DNA of 64,000 nt, taken from Budorcas taxicolor. Lineage: Eukaryota > Chordata > Mammalia > Artiodactyla > Bovidae. The stretch lies in assembly GCF_023091745.1 (NCBI RefSeq), contig NC_068922.1:26388001-26452000 (forward strand), written 5' to 3'. Within the stretch, counting starts at the first letter, position 1. Every line of letters starts with the position of its first letter. The translations under genes were made by a program, and so were the position numbers. Below, piece by piece: positions 57,092 to 64,000 of this stretch. Under the pieces are notes generated by a model that had not been told where the DNA came from, searched no databases, and was given only the letters and a program-made list of their open reading frames with translations.

Positions 57092-58760
57092 GTAAGTTTT
57101 TGAAGGGAGTTTTATGCAGCTCATAACAAGCTGAGGGTGTGTATTTTTGTTTCCATATACTAGAGAAAGTGTTTTTGTTGTATCTGTAAAGAGTACCTGG
57201 AATTTTTCATTCAGTCACTACTTATTTCTCTGAGTGATGGGCTTTACTTTGAAAAAGTCTAAGTTACTGGGTAAATACTATATACAGTGGTACTAACAAT
57301 TATAGTAACACAATTATACTAACAGTTCTAGTAACACAATGGTAGTAACAGTTTCCAATGGACTTGCCTTCCTGTGTGAGGATTGGCATTAAACAGATTC
57401 ACTGGAAAGACTGCTTTCACAAATGGAAAATCCCTAGAAGCTAATTTAGCATATGGGAGTTACTGTGTGTGGTTACTTGAAAGGGACCGTTTTCCTGCCA
57501 AGACACATACTGAAATGATTGACCCTCCAAACACCTTATTTTTCAGGAAGCCATTTAGTACCTTTTTTTAGAAGTGACACGTTCTGAAGACCTGCTGAAA
57601 ATTCCTACAAAGCTCTAGAAAGTCATTTACATCTCTTCATGATTTGCAGGTTGGAGCTGTTAGTACATCTCTTCTACAGTTCCCAGTTCAACAGCATGAC
57701 GCATGAATTTTATTATTAGGATCTCAGAAATCATTATTCGTTTGCTTAGGCCTTTTCCTCCCCTGCAAAGTGGCAGCAGGATCCTTTCCCCTTATTCTGG
57801 TCCTAGAACCACTTGTAACCACATAAACCTTTGCTGCCACCTAAAGACTGACTGTAACATCAGGGCCTGTCATGTCTTTATGGAGTAACTCTGTTCACCC
57901 TATTTGAGACATTCTTCAGCCATCTTTCAGCAACAGCCCATTATTTCTATCAGTTTTCATTTGGGCTTCCCTGGTGGCTCAGACATTAAAGAGTCTGCCT
58001 GCAATGCAGGAAACCCGAGTTCCACCCCTGGGTCGGGAAGATCCCCTGGAGAAGGGAATGGCTGCCCACTCCAGTTGCCTGAAGATTTCCATGGACTGAG
58101 AGGCCTGGCGGGCTACAGGCCGCGGGGTAGCAAAGAGCTGGACATGACTGAGTGACATTCTTTGGCCATTTTTCGTCAGCAGTCTATTATTTCTATCAGT
58201 TTTCATTTAGCCATGGCCAGACAGACTAAGTCAACTTAGATGGATAAAATCATGGCTTATTGTTTACTCCCAAGTGAATCCTCTGAGACTCCAAATAAGT
58301 TATCTAGGGATTTTCCAACAAGGAATAATGGGCTGGTAGGAGTTCCTTCCCTTCATCCTTTTGTCTTCTCACTCTATTATGTTCAGAGTCCCTGCTATGA
58401 ACAAGGAAGACTAGGAAAGTAAGTGGGTGGGGGGTGGGGGGGAAGATCAGAAACTCTCCTTGGAATATACCAAAGATTTGTGGGCACCACCAAGTTTACA
58501 CACCCCTGGGTCCAGTGCAGCCTCTTCTGAGAACCAGAGTGTCTGATCTCATAAGGCAACTGGCAGAGCCAACGGAATGGCCTGAAGAACTCAGATCTGG
58601 AGGGTGAACATCGTTCCTACTAGGCTCCAAGGTATCGTCAAAACCCTTCTGGTGGTTCCAAAAAAGACAGATGTGTAAGATAGGAAGAGAATGTCCACAG
58701 CTTTTTAGAAGAATCCTTGGATGCTGGTTTACATTCTTTGGGGCTTTCTCATTTGCACAG
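57092..58760 (+). other. GAD2: GAD2 intron 9
   Basis: A 1.67 kb intron with one sense Bov-tA (57963-58160) and a G-rich run (58424-58442). The remainder is unremarkable. It ends in TTTGCACAG. Confidence 0.8.
57963..58160 (+). mobile_element. Bov-tA SINE
   Basis: GGGCTTCCCTGGTGGCTCAG to GACATGACTGAGTGACAT. Confidence 0.93.
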
Positions 58761-58877
58761 GGGTTTGTCCCTTTCCTTGTGAGCGCCACGGCTGGGACCA
58801 CTGTGTATGGAGCCTTTGACCCCCTGTTAGCGGTTGCTGACATTTGCAAAAAGTATAAGATCTGGATGCATGTAGAT
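58761..58877 (+). CDS. GAD2: GAD2 exon 10 (residues 326-364, PLP contacts)
   Basis: Exon of 117 nt, exactly 39 codons: GFVPFLVSATAGTTVYGAFD, then PLLAVADICKKYKIWMHVD. ATAGTTVYGAFDP is a signature of group II PLP decarboxylases. Thr339 lies near the cofactor, and Asp364, the last codon, is the conserved aspartate that salt-bridges the PLP pyridine nitrogen. The acceptor is TTTGCACAG and the donor GAT/GTAAGT. As far as I recall the sequence is identical to human. Confidence 0.98.
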
Positions 58878-60261
58878 GTAAGTATCAGAGAGGGAGCACC
58901 ACGGAAATGTTCTTGCACATTTTGCCCCTGGAGCTCATGGAATGAAATGTACTGTATTTTTTTTTTTAACTTTAGGAGTTTATTCCCAGGATGATGACAG
59001 ATAAGCTTTTAAAGGTGGCAGAGACAATGTAGTACATGACTCACAGTACACGACATGCGCTAGAAGCTGTCTGAGGCTGACTATGCTTCAACTTCCCCAA
59101 CAGGATAGTATTCTTATTTCTGGGACCAGGACCTGAGCTGAGCGCTTAGCTCTTGGTTCATTAGGTCATAATGTCCACAGAGGAACACTCACAGTCACAC
59201 ATGCAAACATACACACACACACACACACATACACACAGTCACACACATGCAAAGACACAGACACACAGTCTCACACATGAAAATACACAGTCACATACAT
59301 GCAAAGCTTCCTTCCTTATGAGAATGATCAGAAGAGTAAACAGGAGTTTCATTTATCTAGGAGATCCAGTGGATAAAAAATTCAACTCAAGTCAGAAACT
59401 AGTATAACTGAGGAGGAAAGTAGACTTAACTTGCCAGGAAATACCAAATTTCCAATGTATGGTCAGCTAGTTAGATAGGCCATATATGAGACGTTTTGAC
59501 TCCACAGTTAGTCACACCAAGAAATAATGGAGAGCACTCATCAAGACATTTTCAAATGAAACCAGATGTCAACCTTTAGAAGGACAAACTAATGGAATTT
59601 AAGTTTAGACCAACATGACTCAAAGTGTGGCTCAATGATCAGCAACCCTCTGAAAACTGCTAATGACCCATAATGAGATCAGGAATCAGTGCCACATCGT
59701 CACTAAGCACCATGCTTGGTTCAGCTGATGTGTTTTCCATTGTGAGGCTTTATCAATGAAGGAAGCATAAGTTGCTTTCCATTCCAGTGCAAGAGGCTTA
59801 TGTTGTTGAGTAGACTGGTTTAGGTCATTTTGGCTTTATATTAATAATATGCACTCAGAGTTGTCAGAAAGAGTTTTCCTTGCAATGTGAAAGTTGTTTA
59901 AAGGGTTTTAATTCATTTTTAGTCTAAACTGTGGAGATATTAGTACTTCTAGTTCTGAAATGATGAGCTTCCCTAGGACTAAGCACAGTGATGATGGATT
60001 GGGAAGGGTCTTTCTCCTTTTCGTGCAGACTGAGGAAGTGTTTGGCTTCTTACACCCATATAAATGTGGGATAGAGCCTGAGACCTTAGAATAGCCCCCC
60101 AACTTAACCCTTGGAAGTCTAGTGCCAATCCCCAAGTTATCTGTGGTTGAGGCTGTAACTTTCACTCCATGCAATGCTTACTGTTTTGAAAGATACCAAA
60201 CTCTAGAAAACCAGGCAATGAAAAAACACTACCTTTTCTTTGTATGCCCTTCTTTTTCCAG
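58878..60261 (+). other. GAD2: GAD2 intron 10
   Basis: A 1.38 kb intron. Its main landmark is a CA-rich tandem repeat at 59188-59308. It has no SINE and ends in a strong pyrimidine tract and TTCCAG. Confidence 0.85.
59188..59308. repeat. CA-rich minisatellite in GAD2 intron 10
   Basis: Imperfect tandem copies of a unit like CACAGTCACACACATGCAAA (at about 59190, 59236, 59265 and 59288) with a pure CA run between the first two. It looks like a CA microsatellite that grew into a longer-unit repeat. Confidence 0.75.
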
Positions 60262-60326
60262 GCAGCTTGGGGTGGGGGATTACTGATGTCTCGGAAACAC
60301 AAGTGGAAACTAAGCGGCGTGGAGAG
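60262..60326 (+). CDS. GAD2: GAD2 exon 11 (residues 365-385)
   Basis: Exon of 65 nt reading AAWGGGLLMSRKHKWKLSGV then E and two bases of Arg386. It completes the HVDAAWGGG motif begun in exon 10. Ala366 packs against the PLP ring. The acceptor is TTCCAG/G and the donor AG/GTACAT. The next exon, which would carry the NPHK motif with the Schiff-base lysine (Lys396), is not found before 64000, so the gene is cut here by the window edge and is not truncated in the genome. Confidence 0.97.
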
Positions 60327-62152
60327 GTACATACATTTTTCTCCTTAACAACATAAAGTGTGAAAGCTATATGTGAAAAGCAAATTACACCCAGTGTCCA
60401 AGAAGTGTTGGTGTACAGGTGAGCCCATTCTGTCAGTGCTTGTGTGCTTTGCCTTTTGTGGTCATAAATGCATGAGTATTTTGTGTAGACAGCAGAGACA
60501 TCAAGTCCTATCCAAGTGACCCAAGTTGTATGTCTCTCAAACATAGAGATCATAGAGATTCCTAACTGGCCTCCATGGTTGACCAGAGTACTCAGGAACA
60601 ACCTTCCTGGGATCTCTGAACCAACAACTATCAAAATTGTTTAAAGCTTCAGGCAAGCCACTGTTTTCTAGGGAGATAGGTAGCTCTCATGTTTCACGAG
60701 AGGATAATAACCACTGCTTTAAAGAAACCAATAAATAATTTTGTGAAGCCAAGAAACACCTTGTAATTTATCAGTGTTGAAAGAGGGGTTTGTGGTTTAA
60801 CGTGGCCCATTGACTTACAGTGAAACCTGCTTGTGATAACATCACGTGATGGCTTCATCTCCATAATGGTTCTTTCCGGTGAGTTCTGATAGATGCTGCA
60901 ATCACCTTTACTTAGAAGACTAAGCAGGGGACCATTGAGAAAAAGCTGCAAAGCATAAAGGAAGTGATATTTGATTAGCATAAAGCCTACTCAGGGCCAA
61001 AGGAAAAAGAAAAAGAATCACAGAATGCAGAATTGGTCTCAGGCTTTGGTTCCTGCCCCTAATCAGAGGGAGCTCAGAGTTCCCAGTTCTCCCATCACAA
61101 CATGGCAGGTCAGGGATATCAGGGAGCCTGACATGCCAGGCAACTGAGAAAGCCTGGATTCATCCAGGACTGCCAAATGCCCACTGTGCCCAGCCAAGTA
61201 GCCAGGTGTTGCCAAGGGGAAGTTTCCCCCTGGCTCTACCTCTGGACATCTTGGCATAATTTCTATACCAAGATGAGGAGACTGACAGAGCTTGAAAACA
61301 TCTGAGAGCACCAGTCACGCGGGGCAGCTGGGCCAGAATGAATGGACAGGGTGTGCTGTGTGATATGCAGGCCTACCCACATGCAGAGAGTGCATGGGTG
61401 GGGAAGGAGGGCATGGGATTACTGAAGAGTCTGAGGCACCCTGCCTCATTAGCAGAAGGAGGGCTGGAGAAAACTCGAGACAGACCAGCCAAGGCCCAGG
61501 TCAGCAGATTGTGTCCCCTAATCTGCTGCCCACACTCTGACTACAGGTGCCCATTCAGGTGTGAGTGGATGAGGACAGGCCTGGCCTCTTCCCAGGGGGA
61601 GCCAGCTTTAGGTCTCTGCTTCTGGTTAGTTGATCGGAATTCCTTCTTGTCATGAAGATCTGCCTGGATCTAGAAGCTAAAGCGGGAGTGAACTAAACAG
61701 GAAAAGAGAATGAAGAAAAGAAAACCATTCAGAAGGTGCTTGTTCAGAAGATCGAACAAAAATTCAGATGATATGATATTCTATCAGAAGAATTGGCCTG
61801 TATACAGAACCTTCTCATCGTTGAGTCCCCTTAAATTGACCAGCACAGAATGTGAGAGGCTGTTTCTATACCTTTGATGCCAGCTGTGGCTCCAAGTGCT
61901 GACAGCCAGCCAGGGGTGCCCTCCACCAATGACTACCTGAAAGCTTGCTAAATCACATACTCTGGGCTTTGGAAAAATAAACACCCATGCACTTTTGTAC
62001 TGAAGACTCTTCTTTGAGAGTAAAGTTTAGAACATTCGTTATGGAACACAGAGTCCTCTCTAGTGGCCAGAATTCTTGAAGCTGTGTTGGAAGTAAATCT
62101 ACTAAGTGGAAACAGCCAAAGAAGTCCTTTTTTAAAATGAGGGACTGTCAGG

Positions 62153-62272
62153 ACTTCTCTGCTGGTCCAGTGGTTAAGACTCCATGCTTCCATGGAAGGG
62201 GGCACAGGTTGAATCCCTGGGGAGCTAAGATTCTGTGTACCACATGGAGCTGCCAAAAAAAAAAAAATGAGG
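62153..62272 (+). mobile_element. CHR-type SINE with A tail
   Basis: GGACTTCTCTGCTGGTCCAG to GAGCTGCCAAAAAAAAAAAA. Confidence 0.88.
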
Positions 62273-62439
62273 GACCATTGTTCTGCTTTGAGTGGACCCT
62301 CCCCAGCAATCCATTGACCTGAGAGAATCCATCGGGGTGACTTATCAACAAAAGGCTCACTTTCTTTGGTGAAGATTTTAGGGCCAGGGGAAATCTGCGT
62401 AGACACACTTTTAGGAAAGAAATTTGCCTCACTTGCATG

Positions 62440-62561
62440 CATGTGTGCAGAGTTGCTTCAGTCGTGTCTCACTCTTTGCAACCTATGGATTGTAGCCCAC
62501 TGGGCTCCTCTGTCCATGGAATTCTCCGGGCAAGAATACTGGAGTGTGTTGCCATGCCCAC
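62440..62561 (-). mobile_element. BovA monomer (antisense)
   Basis: CAGAGTTGCTTCAGTCGTGT to GGAGTGTGTTGCCATGCCC. Confidence 0.85.
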
Positions 62562-63549
62562 TTTCCAAGCACAAGAACTCACTCTAAAATGGAAGAAATC
62601 CATGAATTCCTGTCCCCCAGATCCAAAGGTGGCCCCCTGGTCACAGGGATCCCAGAGTGCTGTCCACATTACAAAGTGTCACAAGCACCTAGGGGCCTGC
62701 CTTTCTCAGAAAGCACCTTTCTTCTCTGGTAACACTGTCAAGCTGAGATAGCTAAGAGGGTGCCAGGAGACCTGGCACTCCTGGGCATTGTCAACGGACC
62801 TTTCTTTAATCTCTCCTGCCAGCAGGCTGCTGTGTACCTGGAAGAACCCATTGTCGTGGGCCCCTCTCAAGACTTTCTGGCCCAGCTGAAGGCTCCAGCA
62901 CAGATCCTGCCAAATTACCAATTCTTAGTCCTACTCCCACGCCTAAGGGCCAGAGGTTCAGAAACTCAGTTCATTGGTTATGGGCCCTATGTCTTAGGCA
63001 AACCACTGTATGAAGCACAGTGTGGAGGCAAAGTCAAATATGCTAGGAAGCCTGTCTTCAAGGGTTTTAGAATCTAGTAGGGAGACTGCAGTCAACCATG
63101 GATTACAGGTCAAGGCAGAGGAATTAAAGGCTCAAGAGAGAGATTGTTCCTTCTAAACAGGGTTATTAAAGGAAAGGAAGCCTTCCCCCTGGGGTGTGGG
63201 GGCATGGAGCGTCATCAGGCAGAAGCAGAAGAAGGGCATTAAGGTGAAGAGCAGGGTCACAGAGGTTTGAGAGGGTCCTTGGGGAAAGTTCAGACAAACT
63301 TGGTTGGAGACCAAGATGGATTTGTGTCAGAGACCAGGAAGCTAGTGGAGCATCCGGAAGTCCTGCCCAGTGAGTCTCAGCGGAGGGTCTGCCTGCAGAG
63401 CCAAATCCAGTTGAAGGTAAATCCTTCAGCTGAACATCACTGCCACTCGAGCCCTTATTGTGCATAGAGATCTTTGTGTTTCTCGGGTTGGGGAAAAACC
63501 CTGGAGAAAGGTCCTCCTATAGCAGCCATAGTGGGGGTCTGAAGAGAGG

Positions 63550-63799
63550 CCACCTTTGGCCACCTGATGCAAAGAACTGACTCATTTGAAAAGACCCTGA
63601 TGCTGGGAAAGACTGAAGGCAGGAGGAGAGGGGGATGGCAGAAGATGAGATGGTTGGATAGCATCACCAACTCAATGGACATGAGTTTGAGTAAACTCCA
63701 GGAGTTGATGATGGACAGGGAGGCCTGGCGTGCTGCAGTCCATGGGGTTGCAGAAAATCGGATACGACTGAGTGACTGAACTGAACTGAACTGACTGAA
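63550..63799 (+). mobile_element. BovB 3' end with target-site duplication
   Basis: Sense BovB tail (GCAAAGAACTGACTCATTTG to the terminal repeats of CTGAACTGAA). It is flanked by CTGAAGAGAGG at 63539-63549 and 63800-63810, an 11 bp duplication. Severely 5' truncated with no coding capacity. Confidence 0.9.
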
Positions 63800-64000
63800 C
63801 TGAAGAGAGGAGTGGCATTTCCCGTGCTTTGGAAAGGCCACACTGGGTTCAAGGGGAGGTGGAGGCCAGGACTGAGGAGGAGCTACTGGAGCTTCACAGA
63901 GGACCAGGTGCAGGAGGAGTGGAGGGGAGAGATGCTCAGGGTAGGAAACAGAGATGTGGAGGGGGAAGGAGGAGATGAACCCAGGAGAGCTGCTTCCTGG

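Larger units (their letters stand above)
60327..64000 (+). other. GAD2: GAD2 intron 11 (5' part)
   Basis: At least 3.67 kb of intron running off the window. It contains a CHR SINE (62153-62272), a BovA monomer (62440-62561), a BovB 3' end with target-site duplication (63550-63799) and a purine-rich end (63880-63990). No NPHK-type exon is present. ORFs such as 60203-60634 and 62760-63077 have no recognised family. Confidence 0.7.

Noticed and set aside
60327..64000. Search for the GAD2 exon with the catalytic lysine
   Set aside because: No sequence reading NPHK with splice sites is present, so the exon lies beyond the window; this is not evidence of a defective gene.

Overview
The window is nuclear DNA from a bovid ruminant (cattle, buffalo, sheep or goat; I cannot resolve the species). 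The evidence is dozens of Bov-tA and Bov-A2 SINEs, CHR-type tRNA SINEs and BovB/RTE 3' ends, laid over older mammalian repeats (L1, L2, MIR, MER20, a Tigger1 remnant, an MLT1-like LTR). Only about 1.6 kb is protein coding, in small spliced exons. Most long ORFs are repeat-derived or chance readings of CpG-rich DNA.

Layout: positions 1-16.8 kb hold the 3' end of MYO3A (class III myosin) on the + strand: four exons at 4076-4182, 9918-9958, 11523-11666 and 16134-16251. They join in phase into the last 135 residues plus stop, followed by a 3' UTR with AATAAA at 16797. The terminal exon lies in its own CpG island. About 3.8 kb of intergenic DNA follows. The rest is the 5' two thirds of GAD2 (glutamate decarboxylase 65, GABA synthesis), also on +. 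It has a CpG-island promoter region (about 20.56-22.94 kb), the start codon at 21500, and eleven coding exons ending at 60326. All eleven keep consensus splice sites and an unbroken frame, encoding residues 1-385 plus two bases of codon 386. The exon with the PLP-binding lysine (Lys396 in human numbering) and the rest of the C-terminal third lie beyond the window.

The two genes are same-strand neighbours with unrelated functions (stereocilia or photoreceptor actin motor; synaptic-vesicle GABA synthesis). The MYO3A-GAD2 order matches human chromosome 10p12, so this is ordinary conserved synteny. I found no exotic system. The observations most worth checking are: an in-frame stop and AATAAA directly after the GAD2 exon 4 donor, which could give a short N-terminal GAD65; an RE1/NRSE-like REST motif about 530 bp upstream of the GAD2 start; a roughly 9 kb interval free of ruminant SINEs around the GAD2 5' end; a CpG island on the MYO3A terminal exon; alternating purine-pyrimidine (Z-DNA-prone) tracts on both sides of the first GAD2 exons; and young SINE or BovB insertions very close to MYO3A and GAD2 splice sites.
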